A stretch of 64,000 bases of DNA from an uncultured Muribaculaceae bacterium (GTDB lineage Bacteria > Bacteroidota > Bacteroidia > Bacteroidales > Muribaculaceae), in NCBI GenBank assembly GCA_910587075.1, contig CAJUKE010000004.1, positions 1 through 64,000 on the forward strand. Reading direction: 5' to 3'. The notes under the pieces were generated by a model. It worked only from the letters and a program-made list of their open reading frames with translations, was not told the DNA's origin and did no database searches. Both the position numbers and the translations under genes were made by a program. Of this stretch, positions 43,031 through 52,287 are shown piece by piece (positions within the stretch are counted from its first letter, which is position 1; each line of letters starts with the position of its first letter).

Positions 43031-46000
43031 TTAGAACTGGAGGTTCAGGCCCAGGGTGAAGGTGCGGGGGCGGGGCCAGGAGCCGTCGTCCATGCGTGCG
43101 CCGTAGCCCGAGGGGGCGATTTCGGGATCGAGACCCTTGTAGTTGGTGATGGTGAACACGTTCTCCACCTGGCCGAACACGTCGAGGTTCACGGCGCCGA
43201 TCTTCTTGATGATGTTCTTGGGGAGCGAGTAGGCGAGCTTGAGGTATTTGAGCTTCATATAGGACCCGTCCTCGACGTAGTAGGTCGAGAAGCGGCTCTC
43301 GCTGGAGTTGGTGAGCGACAGGGCGGGGATGTCGGTGTCGCGGTTGGTGGGTGTCCAGGCGTTGAGGAGGTCAACCGAGCGGTTGAGGCCTGCTTTGCCG
43401 TAGCTCATGGAGTTGAGGGCCACCTTCATATGGTTGATGATGTCGAAGCCGAACTCGCCGGAGAAGAAGGCGTCGAGCGAGAAGCCCTTGTACTTGAAGT
43501 TGAGGTTGATACCCATCGCGAGGTCGGCGTTGGGGTCGCCGATGATGCACTGGTCGGCATCGGTGATGCGGCCGTCGCCGTTAAGGTCGCGGAATTTCAG
43601 GCGGCCGGGAGCGGCGCTCTCCTGGGTCGCGTGGTTGGCCACTTCCTCGGTGGTCTGGAAGATGCCGTCGCACACATAGCCCCAGTAAACACCCATCGGC
43701 TGGCCGGGGATGATGCGGGAGTCGCCTCCGAGGAACTTCTGGCGGTCGTTGAGGCGCACCAGCTCGTTCTTGTTCTGCGAGAGGTTGATCGAACCGCTCC
43801 AGGAGAAGTCGCCGTACATCGGGCTGTTGTAGGAGAGCTGCACTTCCCAGCCGTGGTTCTTCATCTCGCCGGTGTTCATCCACATATCGGCGTTCTGGCC
43901 GGCAACCTGGAGAGCGGGCGGGCAGGTGAGCATATCCTTGGTGTTCTTGATGTAGTAGTCGGCCGAGAGGTTGAGGGCGCCGCGGAGGAACTGGAGGTCG
44001 ATACCGATGTTGTTCTGCGTGGTGGTCTCCCATTTGAGGTCGGGGTTGCCGGTCGCGGCGAGCGTGATGCCGGAGGATGCGTTTCCGGTGCCGGAAACGT
44101 CGTAGGCGCCGTTGCCGGTGTTGTTGATGTAGGTCGAGAAGGTCGGGTAGAGCTGGCCTATGTCAGCCTGGCCGTTCTGGCCCCAGGAGTAGCGGATTTT
44201 GAGATCGGTGAGGATGTTGTTCTCGGGGAAGAAGGCTTCCTGGGTGGGGCGCCACGCGAGCGAGAAGGCGGGGAAGATACCGTTGCGGTTCTTCTTGGCA
44301 AAGCGCGAGTTGGAGTCGCGGCGGAGGGTGAACGACGCGAGGTAGCGGTCGGCGTAGTTATAGTCGGCCTTGCCGAAGAGCGAGAAGATGGCCCACTGGC
44401 TCTTGCCGCCGCCGATGCCCTGCATTATCTGTCCGGCGCCGATCTGCATATAGTCGGTGTCCTCGAACATAAAGCTGGTTTTCTCGGCGCTGAGGTCCTT
44501 GAGGGTGTAGCCGATGGCCTCGGTGCCGAAGAGCACGTTGAGGTGGTGCACCTTGTTGAAGGTCTTGACGTAGTTGGCGGTGTTGGTCCAGGTCCAGGTG
44601 TCACCCTGGGCGTAGGCGCTGTTTACGCCGTTGGGGTAAACGTTGGTGTTTTCGGGCTTGGGGTTCACGGCGCGGTTGCGGTTGACGTTGAAGTACTGGC
44701 TGTGCTCGATACCGATGTTGGTTTTGATAGCGAGGCCGTCGATGGGTCGCACTTCAACGAAGGCGTTGCCGAGGATGCGCCAGGAGGTGCTTTCGTTGTC
44801 CTTGGCGAGGGTGTTGACCTGCACGGGGTTGTAGGCGTCGGAGCCGATGAGGCTGGGGCGCGCCCAGTCGCCGTCGAGACCCTTGACGGGGAGGGCGGGG
44901 TGCATGGTCATAGTGTTGTAGGAGATACCGTCGTCGCCGTACATCGAGGCGCCGCGGTTGGTCCAGCGCGCAATGGTGAGGTTCTCGCCCACGCTGACGT
45001 ACTTGTTGAAGTTGTAGCGGGAGTTTACGCGGGCCGAGTAGCGCTCGTAGAAGGTGTAGTCAACGTTGCCGTTCTGGTTGATGTAGTTGGCCGAGAAGAG
45101 CACGGAGCCTTTTTCGGTGTGGTTGGCCACGGTGGCGGTCAGGTTGTTTGTCCAGGCCGTCTTGTACATCTCCTTCTGCCAGTCGGTGTTGGTGGTGGGG
45201 TAGTTGGTGTCGCCGTTTACGAAGGGCTGGAGCACGGGCTTCTCACCCTTGCCGTAGAGCACATGGTAGGGAGTCTGGCCGGGATAGGTGTTGCGGAACG
45301 CCTGCCAGTAGACCTCGCCCCACTGCTGGGCGTCGAGCATATCGTAGGTCTTGGCCACGGTCTGGGCGCTGATCGAGTAGTTCACGTTCACGCTCAGGCG
45401 GTCACCCTTGGCCTGCTTGGTGGTGATGATCACTACGCCGTTGGCGGCGCGGGAGCCGTAGATCGAGGCGGAGGCGGCGTCCTTGAGGATCTGCATCGAC
45501 TCGATGTCGGCGGGGTTGATGGAGTTGATGTTGTCGGTGGGCACGCCGTCGATCACATAGAGGGGGGCGGCGGAGGCGTTGGCCGTGGAGACGCCGCGGA
45601 TGCGGATCGAGCCGGTGGCGCCCGGTTCGGCGCTCGGCACCACGCTCACGCCGGGCATCTTGCCGGCCATGGAGCTCATGATGTTGCCGGAGTTCTCCGA
45701 GAGGGGCTCCTTCAGGTCCATAACGGCGACGGCGCCGGTGAGGTCGGCCTTGCGCACGGTCTGGTAGCCGATCACGACTACCTCGTCGAGCAGGGCGTTG
45801 TCCTCTTCAAGGACGAATTTCATCTGTGGAGCGGCGGGGAGGGTCTTGGCGTTGAAGCCGACGTAGCTCACTGTGACGCCCGACCCGGCGGGCACGGTCA
45901 GTTGGAAGTTTCCGTCGATGTCGGTTGAGACACCTTTCTTAGTGGCCTCCGAAATGACAGAGGCTCCGATCAGCGGCTCCTGGTCGGAGGCGGAAACTAC

Positions 46001-46084
46001 CGTGCCGTGCACGGTGATCTCCTGGGCCTGGGCCGCGATTGCCATAAAGAATAGCAAGATCGCACTGAGGATTTGTTTTTTCAT
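43031..46084 (-). CDS. SusC-family TonB-dependent transporter of the fructan locus
   Basis: A 1017-residue outer-membrane transporter. Signal peptide 1-20, carboxypeptidase-D regulatory-like domain about 22-100 (VHGTVVSASDQEPLIGASV), TonB-box region LDEVVVIGYQTVRKADLTGA, plug about 125-235 (MAGKMPGVSVVPSAEPGAT, APLYVIDGVPTDNINS) and a barrel ending RTFTLGLNLQF with terminal Phe. With SusD it would import fructo-oligosaccharides. The gene has a TATCTTTG -7 box but no -33 box, as expected for a promoter that depends on the hybrid sensor-regulator. Confidence 0.97.
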   Translation of the reverse strand: MKKQILSAILLFFMAIAAQAQEITVHGTVVSASDQEPLIGASVISEATKKGVSTDIDGNFQLTVPAGSGVTVSYVGFNAKTLPAAPQMKFVLEEDNALLDEVVVIGYQTVRKADLTGAVAVMDLKEPLSENSGNIMSSMAGKMPGVSVVPSAEPGATGSIRIRGVSTANASAAPLYVIDGVPTDNINSINPADIESMQILKDAASASIYGSRAANGVVIITTKQAKGDRLSVNVNYSISAQTVAKTYDMLDAQQWGEVYWQAFRNTYPGQTPYHVLYGKGEKPVLQPFVNGDTNYPTTNTDWQKEMYKTAWTNNLTATVANHTEKGSVLFSANYINQNGNVDYTFYERYSARVNSRYNFNKYVSVGENLTIARWTNRGASMYGDDGISYNTMTMHPALPVKGLDGDWARPSLIGSDAYNPVQVNTLAKDNESTSWRILGNAFVEVRPIDGLAIKTNIGIEHSQYFNVNRNRAVNPKPENTNVYPNGVNSAYAQGDTWTWTNTANYVKTFNKVHHLNVLFGTEAIGYTLKDLSAEKTSFMFEDTDYMQIGAGQIMQGIGGGKSQWAIFSLFGKADYNYADRYLASFTLRRDSNSRFAKKNRNGIFPAFSLAWRPTQEAFFPENNILTDLKIRYSWGQNGQADIGQLYPTFSTYINNTGNGAYDVSGTGNASSGITLAATGNPDLKWETTTQNNIGIDLQFLRGALNLSADYYIKNTKDMLTCPPALQVAGQNADMWMNTGEMKNHGWEVQLSYNSPMYGDFSWSGSINLSQNKNELVRLNDRQKFLGGDSRIIPGQPMGVYWGYVCDGIFQTTEEVANHATQESAAPGRLKFRDLNGDGRITDADQCIIGDPNADLAMGINLNFKYKGFSLDAFFSGEFGFDIINHMKVALNSMSYGKAGLNRSVDLLNAWTPTNRDTDIPALSLTNSSESRFSTYYVEDGSYMKLKYLKLAYSLPKNIIKKIGAVNLDVFGQVENVFTITNYKGLDPEIAPSGYGARMDDGSWPRPRTFTLGLNLQF

Positions 46085-46115
46085 GATTATTACGATTGGT
46101 AGGGTTTTTGTGCCG

Positions 46116-46123
46116 CAAAGATA
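46116..46123 (-). promoter_or_regulatory. -7 box of the SusC-SusD fructan operon
   Basis: TATCTTTG followed by CG on the minus strand, about 30 nt upstream of the SusC start. No TTTG lies 19-20 nt upstream, which suggests an activator-dependent promoter. Confidence 0.6.
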
Positions 46124-46154
46124 TGACTCTTAGCAATGAAGGGGTAGAATAAAT

Positions 46155-46183
46155 GTCGCGCCGTTTATGAAAAATGGCGCGAC
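46155..46183 (-). promoter_or_regulatory. Inverted repeat upstream of SusC, candidate regulator site or weak terminator
   Basis: GTCGCGCC (46155-46162) and GGCGCGAC (46176-46183), a perfect 8-bp inverted repeat with a 13-nt AT-rich centre. It lies about 45-75 nt upstream of the expected SusC transcription start and about 90 nt after the stop of the sensor gene. Either reading (operator or end of the sensor mRNA) is possible. Confidence 0.45.
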
Positions 46184-46269
46184 TACCTATTTTTGCAACA
46201 CAATGCCCGTTTTTTCGCGGGGGGAGTGAAGGGTGGAGAGAGTGGAGGGTGAAGAGGGATGGGGAGGTG

Positions 46270-48972
46270 TCAGGAGGCGCCGAGGCGGTCGCGGAGTTCG
46301 GTGGGGGTCTCGCCGAATGCCTCGCGGTAGCATCGGGTGAAGTAGGCGGGGGTGGAGAAGCCTACCTCGTAGGCGATCTCGCTCACGGAGCGGGTGGTCG
46401 AGGTGAGGAGCTCGCGGGCGTGCTTGAGGCGGAGCGAGCGGAGCAGCTCGACGGGGGAGTAGTTGGTGAGCGCCTTTATTTTGCGGTAGAACTGTGAGCG
46501 GCCCAGCCCCATCTTTGAGGCGAGGGTGTCGACGTTGAGCTCCGGATCGCCCATACTCTCCCTGACGATTTCGAGGAAGCGGGCGTAGAAGTCGTTCTCG
46601 GCGTCGGGGGCCGGGGGCACGGGCGGCCGCTTCCCCGCGTCGTCGTCCTTGGCGGCGGGGGAGGGGTTGACGGGTGAGGAGATGGCCCATAGGTCGCGTA
46701 CGCGCTTGCGGTTGGCTATCAGGTTGTCGCACCGCGAGCGGAGCACCGCGGCGTTGAACGGTTTGGCCAGGTAGCCGTCGGCCCCGCTGTCGTACCCCTG
46801 GGCGCGCTGCTCGTCCATCGAGCAGGCGGTGAGCATCAGCACCGGGATGTGGGAGGTCGATACCTCCTCTTTGACGCGGCGGCAGAACTCCAGGCCGTCC
46901 ATCACGGGCATAATCACGTCGCAGATTATCAGGTCGGGGACGTATTTGGCGGCGAGGCGGAGCCCGTCGCGCCCGTTGGGGGCGTTGACGATGTTGTATT
47001 GCGGGCTCATAAGCTGGCCTATCATAAGGCGTATGTCCTCGTTGTCGTCGATTATGAGCAGCATGGGCTTGTCGGAGGCGGGTTCCCCGGCAGTCGGCGC
47101 GTTGGCCGGTTCGGTTTCGATTTTGCCAAGCTCGCTCTCTATGTCGGTGGAGGTCAGGGGAGGAGCCGCGTCGGGTTCGCCGCCGGCGATGTGCCTCACG
47201 GGGATGTCGACGGTGAAGGTCGTGCCCTTACCCAGCTCGCTCTCTACGCCGATCGTGCCTCCGTGGAGCTCGATGAACGCTTTGGCCAGCGAGAGCCCGA
47301 TGCCGGAGCCGTTGGGGTGCACGCGGTCAACTTGGAAGAAGCGGTCGAAGATATTGCCGAGGTCCTCGCTGCTGATACCCTGGCCGTTGTCGGCCACGGA
47401 GAAGCGGAGTGCATCGCCTTCGAGGCGGCAGTCGAAACTGATGCGCCCGTTGTCGGGGGTGTACTTGAAGGCGTTGGAGAGGAGGTTGAAGAGGACGCGT
47501 TCGATTTTTTCCGCGTCGACGGCCATGGTGAATCCCTGGGGGAGGTCAACGTTGACCGAAAGCTTTATGTCGCGCTTGCGGGCCATCGAGCGGAACGCCT
47601 CGGCCCATTCGCCAAGCAGGGTGCCCACCGGCTCCTCGGAGAGGTGGGTGTCGAGCTTCCCGTTCTCGAATTTTCGGAAGTCAAGTATCTGGTTAATGAG
47701 GCGTTTGAGGATGCGTACGTTCTTGTCGGCCAGGCGTATGAGCGTGCGCTGCGAGGGGTCGAGGTTGGGGGCCTCGGCAAGCTGGCTCACCGGCTCGGCG
47801 ATGAGGGTCAGCGGGGTGCGCAGGTCGTGGGAAACGTTGGTGAAGAACATCAGCTTCGACTGCGTCGCGGCGTCGAGGTCCTCCTGGTGACGGCGGTGCT
47901 GCCAGTAGGCCCTCAGTACCAGGAAGAGCACACCAAGGAGCAGCACGGCGATCGCGATGGCGGCGTAGAGGAGCCAGGTCTGGGCCGAATGGCGCTCCCA
48001 GAAGTCGTCGACCTGGGTCTTGAGGAGCTTGATTTTGTTGGTTTCCTCGGTGAGGGCCTCGTTCTGAGTCAGGAGTATGTCGGCGTTCGAGATGTCGACC
48101 GCCGAGGATATCGGGAGATGGTTGATGGTGTCGTACGGCTCCCCTTTGAGTATGGCCAGCGCGGTGCGTATGAGCTGGTGCCCTTCGGTGGGGTAGAGGA
48201 ATGTCGCGTCGATCACGCTGTCGGCCACTGCGCGGATGCCTATCTCCGGGGCGGCGTCGATGCCTATCACCTTGATGTCGAGGCCGCGGCGGCGTGCCAC
48301 TTCGGAGGCGGCTATGGCCATGCGGTCGTTGTGGGCGTACACGAGGTCGACCTCCGGGTGCGCCGCCAGGAGGGAGTCGGCCACCGGGGCCGCGTCGTCG
48401 TAGTTCCAGTTGCCGAAGGCCGAACCGAGGAGGTGCAGCCCCTCGTCGGCGGCCGCCTCGGCGAAGCCGCGGTGGCGCTCGTCGGCGGGTGTGGAGCCTT
48501 TAAGGCCGTAAATTTCAATTACTTTGCCGCCTGGGCCGGTAAGGTGGCGGGCGTAGCGGGCGGCCATGCGCCCGATGGCCGTGTTGTCGACACCCTGGAA
48601 GGCGGTGTAGGTGTCGCCGTGGATGTTGCGGTCGAACACTATAACCGGGGTGCCCCTCTCGAAGGCCTCCTTTATAATAGGTGTGACGGTGTCGGCCTCG
48701 TTGGGCGCGGCGATTATGATGTCGAATTTGTTGTCGAGGAAGTAGCGGATGTCGGACACCTGCTTGGCGCTGCAGTCGTTGGCCGAGCGTATCTCGACCT
48801 CGGCCTCGGGGTGGAACATCACCTCGCGACGTATTTCGTCGTTCATCTTGCTGCGCCAGTCGTCGTCGCTGCACTGCGAGACCCCTATGCGGTAGCGGGG
48901 CTCGCTGTCGCCGCACGACACAAACGGCAGCCACAACGCTATGATGGTTATAAGGCGTATTGCTCGGTACAT
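46270..48972 (-). CDS. Hybrid two-component sensor-regulator with periplasmic sugar-binding domain (fructose-sensor type)
   Basis: A 900-residue protein from the ATG at 48972; the frame is open 33 nt further but that part is not signal-like. Signal/anchor segment 1-20, then a LacI/ribose-binding-protein-like periplasmic domain (about 27-300; IIIAAPNEADTVTPIIKEAF, VIVFDRNIHGDTYTAFQGVD). A membrane helix (about 333-354) follows, then HisKA with His382 (FFTNVSHDLRTPLTLI), the ATPase domain (NLLSNAFKYTPDNG, GSGIGLSLAKA), a receiver with Asp685 (LIICDVIMPVMDG) and a C-terminal AraC-type HTH (about 800-900). This is the layout of the B. thetaiotaomicron levan-locus sensor, whose periplasmic domain binds fructose. 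Confidence 0.93.
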   Translation of the reverse strand: MYRAIRLITIIALWLPFVSCGDSEPRYRIGVSQCSDDDWRSKMNDEIRREVMFHPEAEVEIRSANDCSAKQVSDIRYFLDNKFDIIIAAPNEADTVTPIIKEAFERGTPVIVFDRNIHGDTYTAFQGVDNTAIGRMAARYARHLTGPGGKVIEIYGLKGSTPADERHRGFAEAAADEGLHLLGSAFGNWNYDDAAPVADSLLAAHPEVDLVYAHNDRMAIAASEVARRRGLDIKVIGIDAAPEIGIRAVADSVIDATFLYPTEGHQLIRTALAILKGEPYDTINHLPISSAVDISNADILLTQNEALTEETNKIKLLKTQVDDFWERHSAQTWLLYAAIAIAVLLLGVLFLVLRAYWQHRRHQEDLDAATQSKLMFFTNVSHDLRTPLTLIAEPVSQLAEAPNLDPSQRTLIRLADKNVRILKRLINQILDFRKFENGKLDTHLSEEPVGTLLGEWAEAFRSMARKRDIKLSVNVDLPQGFTMAVDAEKIERVLFNLLSNAFKYTPDNGRISFDCRLEGDALRFSVADNGQGISSEDLGNIFDRFFQVDRVHPNGSGIGLSLAKAFIELHGGTIGVESELGKGTTFTVDIPVRHIAGGEPDAAPPLTSTDIESELGKIETEPANAPTAGEPASDKPMLLIIDDNEDIRLMIGQLMSPQYNIVNAPNGRDGLRLAAKYVPDLIICDVIMPVMDGLEFCRRVKEEVSTSHIPVLMLTACSMDEQRAQGYDSGADGYLAKPFNAAVLRSRCDNLIANRKRVRDLWAISSPVNPSPAAKDDDAGKRPPVPPAPDAENDFYARFLEIVRESMGDPELNVDTLASKMGLGRSQFYRKIKALTNYSPVELLRSLRLKHARELLTSTTRSVSEIAYEVGFSTPAYFTRCYREAFGETPTELRDRLGAS

Positions 48973-49039
48973 GGTATTTTTCTCCGCTCCGCGGCCGCGG
49001 GTCACCCGCCCGGGCGGATAGTTTTAAGGTTTGTTCACG

Positions 49040-49047
49040 CAAAATTA
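49040..49047 (-). promoter_or_regulatory. Candidate -7 box of the sensor-regulator gene
   Basis: TAATTTTG followed by CG on the minus strand, 68 nt upstream of the start codon. No clear -33 box. Confidence 0.45.
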
Positions 49048-49080
49048 ATGATTTGTGTGCGAAAAACGTTGAGTTCTCTT

Positions 49081-49109
49081 GCAAAAATCGTTCCGTGCAC
49101 TGATTTTGC
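49081..49109. promoter_or_regulatory. Inverted repeat between divergent fructan genes, candidate operator
   Basis: GCAAAAATC (49081-49089) and GATTTTGC (49102-49109) form an imperfect dyad between the divergent -7 boxes at 49047 and 49154. It sits about 45 nt upstream of the GH32 -7 box, where an AraC-type activator could bind. Confidence 0.35.
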
Positions 49110-49153
49110 TACGTTTCGCGCTTTTTTTTATAGCGTCGGCGAAGTTTTGTTTG

Positions 49154-49161
49154 TAGCTTTG
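49154..49161 (+). promoter_or_regulatory. -7 box of the GH32-transporter-fructokinase operon
   Basis: TAGCTTTG followed by TG, 52 nt upstream of the GH32 start. No TTTG at the right distance, again suggesting activator dependence. Confidence 0.5.
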
Positions 49162-49212
49162 TGATGCCTGAAAGGCCCGTGAAAAACGAAACCAATCCGA
49201 TTTTTTACCCTG

Positions 49213-51048
49213 ATGAAAAACTACCCTAAAGCTATATTGCTCGCCGCGGCCCTCACCGCGGGCGCCGCTGCTTCGGCCGCGGCCGACGGCATCTCCGTGG
49301 AGCACTTAGGCACCAACAACACCCTGGTGCGCGTCAAAGGTGATTCGAAATACATCATAATGCCGGTGCAGGAGTCGAACGACGACGCGCGGGTCAACGT
49401 GCTTGTCGACGGCAAGCTGGAGCGCACCATCTTCGTGCGCCTGGCAAAGTCGAAGGTCGACTACACCGTGCCCTTCGACCTCACTCCCTACAAGGGGCGC
49501 GACGTGGTGCTGAACGTCGTCACCTCGCAGAACCGCTCGTCGGTGCGTGAGGCCAAGGACGACGCCTGCTGGAGCAACTTCGCCCTGGCCGACACCTTCG
49601 ACACCGCCAACCGCGAGAAGTACCGCCCCGCATTCCACCACACCCCCCTCTACGGATGGATGAACGACCCCAACGGCATGTTCTACAAGGATGGCCGCTG
49701 GCACCTTTATTACCAGATGAACCCCTACGGGTCGAAATGGCAGAATATGACCTGGGGCCACTCCTCGTCGACCGATCTGGTGAACTGGGAGCACCACCCC
49801 GCGGCCATCGAGCCTGACGGGCTCGGCACCATCTTCAGCGGCTCGTGCGCCATCGACACCGAGAATTCGGCCGGATTCGGCAAGGACGCCGTGCTCGCCA
49901 TGTACACTTCGGCCGACGCCAGCCAGATTCAGAGCCTGGCCCACAGCCACGACAACGGCATGACCTTCGAGAAGTTCGCCGGCAACCCGACGCTCACCCT
50001 CGAAAGTGAGGCCCGCGACCCGAATATGTTCTGGAACCCCGAGACGAAGCTCTGGACCCTCGTGCTGGCCCACGCTCTCGACCACGAGATGCTCATCTTC
50101 ACCTCGCCCGATATGAAGAAATGGACCCTTCAGAGCGCCTTCGGCAAGGGGCTCGGAGCGCAGGACGGTGTTTGGGAATGTCCTGACCTCTTCCGGCTCC
50201 CTGTCGACGGCTCGGGGCGGCAGAAGTGGATGCTCCTGTGCAACATCAACCCCGGAGGACCCTTCGGCGGGAGCGCCGCGCAGTACTTCATCGGCGATTT
50301 CGACGGCAAGACTTTCACTCCCGACACCGACGCCGAGGGGAAAGTGCCTACAAAGTGGCTCGACTTCGGCAAGGATAACTATGCCTCGGTTAGCTGGAGC
50401 GACGCTCCCGACGGCCGACGCACCATAATCGGTTGGATGAGCAACTGGCAGTATGCCGCCGAGGTGCCGACCGTGCAATACCGCAGCGCCAACACACTCC
50501 CCCGCGAGGTGTCGCTCTTCACCGGTGCCGACGGCCAGATTTACGCCGCCACCACCCCCTCGCCCGAGGTCGACGCCCTCCGCGGCAAGCCCTCGGTGAG
50601 CGCCAAGAGCGTTTCGTTCGGTGCCAAGGGGAAAAACTTCGCCCTCCCCGCGGCCAACGACGGGGTGTGCGAGATCGAGCTGACCATCAATCCCCGCGAG
50701 GCGAAAGCTGTGAAGCTCACCCTCTCCAACGCCGCGGGCGACAAGGTGGTGATGACCTACGACCCCGAAGCCGCCACCTTCTCGATGGACCGCCGCGAGA
50801 GCGGGGTGACCGATTTCAGCCAGGAGTTCCCCGCGGTGACCACCGCGCCCACGTTCGGTCAGGGTAAGGAGCTGGCACTCCGCCTCTTCATCGACCGCTC
50901 CAGCATCGAGGCCTTCGGCAACGGCGGCCGCTTCGCGATGACCAACCTCGTGTTCCCCACCGCGCCCTACACGACCCTCACCCTCTCGACCGAGGGGGGC
51001 TCGGCAAAGGCAGCCCCGCTGAGAGTATACCCTGTCTCTGTGAAATAA
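49213..51048 (+). CDS. GH32 fructan hydrolase with DUF4980-type N-terminal domain
   Basis: A 611-residue exported enzyme (signal peptide about 1-24). Residues about 27-118 form the N-terminal beta domain found in Bacteroides GH32 enzymes (DUF4980-like). The catalytic propeller has WMNDPNG (149-155, nucleophile Asp152), RDP (268-270, transition-state Asp269) and ECPD (322-325, acid/base Glu322), all intact. The GH32 C-terminal beta-sandwich (LRLFIDRSSIEAFGNG) closes the protein. It should release fructose from levan, inulin or short fructans, probably in the periplasm since there is no lipobox or sorting tail. It heads the plus-strand operon with the transporter and fructokinase. Confidence 0.95.
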   Translation: MKNYPKAILLAAALTAGAAASAAADGISVEHLGTNNTLVRVKGDSKYIIMPVQESNDDARVNVLVDGKLERTIFVRLAKSKVDYTVPFDLTPYKGRDVVLNVVTSQNRSSVREAKDDACWSNFALADTFDTANREKYRPAFHHTPLYGWMNDPNGMFYKDGRWHLYYQMNPYGSKWQNMTWGHSSSTDLVNWEHHPAAIEPDGLGTIFSGSCAIDTENSAGFGKDAVLAMYTSADASQIQSLAHSHDNGMTFEKFAGNPTLTLESEARDPNMFWNPETKLWTLVLAHALDHEMLIFTSPDMKKWTLQSAFGKGLGAQDGVWECPDLFRLPVDGSGRQKWMLLCNINPGGPFGGSAAQYFIGDFDGKTFTPDTDAEGKVPTKWLDFGKDNYASVSWSDAPDGRRTIIGWMSNWQYAAEVPTVQYRSANTLPREVSLFTGADGQIYAATTPSPEVDALRGKPSVSAKSVSFGAKGKNFALPAANDGVCEIELTINPREAKAVKLTLSNAAGDKVVMTYDPEAATFSMDRRESGVTDFSQEFPAVTTAPTFGQGKELALRLFIDRSSIEAFGNGGRFAMTNLVFPTAPYTTLTLSTEGGSAKAAPLRVYPVSVK

Positions 51049-51093
51049 GACAACCTTAACAAGATACCGAACAAGATACTGCGTACACAAAAA

Positions 51094-52275
51094 ATGACTA
51101 CAATGACCGCCAACACTGCCAAGAAAAGCTCCCTGCTGCAGTTCGCCCCGGTGATGCTCTGCTTCTTCGCGATGGGGTTCGTCGACCTGGTCGGCACGGC
51201 CTCGAACTACGTTCAGAAGGACCTTGGCCTCACCGACTCGCAGGCCAACCTCTTCCCCTCGCTCGTTTTCTTCTGGTTCCTGATATTCTCCGTGCCCACC
51301 GGGATGCTCATGAACCGCATCGGGCGCAAAAACACGGTGCTCATATCGCTGGTTGTCACCGCCCTGTCGCTCATTCTCCCCGCCTTCGGCGACACATATA
51401 TGATCATGCTCCTGAGCTTCTCGCTGCTCGGAATCGGCAACGCCATTATGCAGACCTCGCTCAACCCGTTGGTAACCAACCTTATCAGCGGCGACAAGCT
51501 GGCCTCGACCCTTACCTTCGGGCAGTTCGTGAAGGCCATAGCGTCCTTCCTGGCCCCGATTATCGCCGCCTGGGGTGCCACCACCCTTATGCCGACCTTC
51601 GGCCTCGGCTGGCGAGTGCTCTTCATAATCTACGCCGCCGTCAGCCTGCTGTCGATCACGGCCCTGGCCGCGACCCCCATCGAGGAGGAGCGTCCCGACA
51701 AGGCTTCGGGCGTGCTTGAATGCCTCAAGCTGCTCGGCACCCCCTTCATCCTGCTCTGCTTCTTAGGCATTATGTGCCATGTTGGTATCGACGTGGGCAC
51801 CAACACCACCGCCCCGAAAATCATTATGGAGCGTCTGGGCCTCCCCCTTGAGGAAGCCGGCTTCGCGACCAGCGTCTACTTCATATTCCGCACCGCCGGG
51901 TGCTTCCTCGGCGCGTTCATCCTGCGGGCTATGTCGCCGAAGATTTTCTTCGGAATCAGCGTGGTCATGATGCTCGCCGCCATGGTGATGTTGTTTGTGT
52001 GCGACACTCTCGGCGCCCTCTATGTGGCCCTCGGACTTATCGGCTTCGGCAACTCCAACATCTTCTCGGTAGTGTTCTCGCAGGCGCTGATCGCCTGCCC
52101 CGCCGAGCGCAACGAGGTTTCGGGCCTTATGATCATGGGGCTCTTCGGAGGCACGGTCTTCCCCCTCGCGATGGGTTACGCCGCCGACGCGTTCGGCCAG
52201 GCCGGAGCCGTGGCCATTATGACCATCGGTGTAATCTATCTCCTCTATTACACGTTAAAGATAAAGAAAGCATAA
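51094..52275 (+). CDS. MFS sugar transporter, probable fructose importer
   Basis: A 393-residue inner-membrane protein of about 12 hydrophobic segments. It belongs to the fucose/glucose/galactose permease branch of the major facilitator superfamily (FAPVMLCFFAMGFVDLVGTA at the start, LMNRIGRKNTVLIS after helix 2, GLMIMGLFGGTVFPLAMGYAAD near the end). It lies between GH32 and fructokinase, in the place of the fructose transporter in the B. thetaiotaomicron levan locus, so fructose is the expected substrate. Confidence 0.92.
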   Translation: MTTMTANTAKKSSLLQFAPVMLCFFAMGFVDLVGTASNYVQKDLGLTDSQANLFPSLVFFWFLIFSVPTGMLMNRIGRKNTVLISLVVTALSLILPAFGDTYMIMLLSFSLLGIGNAIMQTSLNPLVTNLISGDKLASTLTFGQFVKAIASFLAPIIAAWGATTLMPTFGLGWRVLFIIYAAVSLLSITALAATPIEEERPDKASGVLECLKLLGTPFILLCFLGIMCHVGIDVGTNTTAPKIIMERLGLPLEEAGFATSVYFIFRTAGCFLGAFILRAMSPKIFFGISVVMMLAAMVMLFVCDTLGALYVALGLIGFGNSNIFSVVFSQALIACPAERNEVSGLMIMGLFGGTVFPLAMGYAADAFGQAGAVAIMTIGVIYLLYYTLKIKKA

Positions 52276-52287
52276 AATCGACATAAC

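Noticed and set aside
43430..45928. An open plus-strand frame of 832 codons opposite the fructan SusC gene
   Set aside because: Antisense shadow with shadow-type composition; the minus-strand SusC is certain.
46849..49164. An open plus-strand frame of 771 codons opposite the sensor-regulator gene
   Set aside because: Antisense shadow; no recognisable domain, whereas the minus strand carries all sensor, kinase, receiver and HTH motifs.
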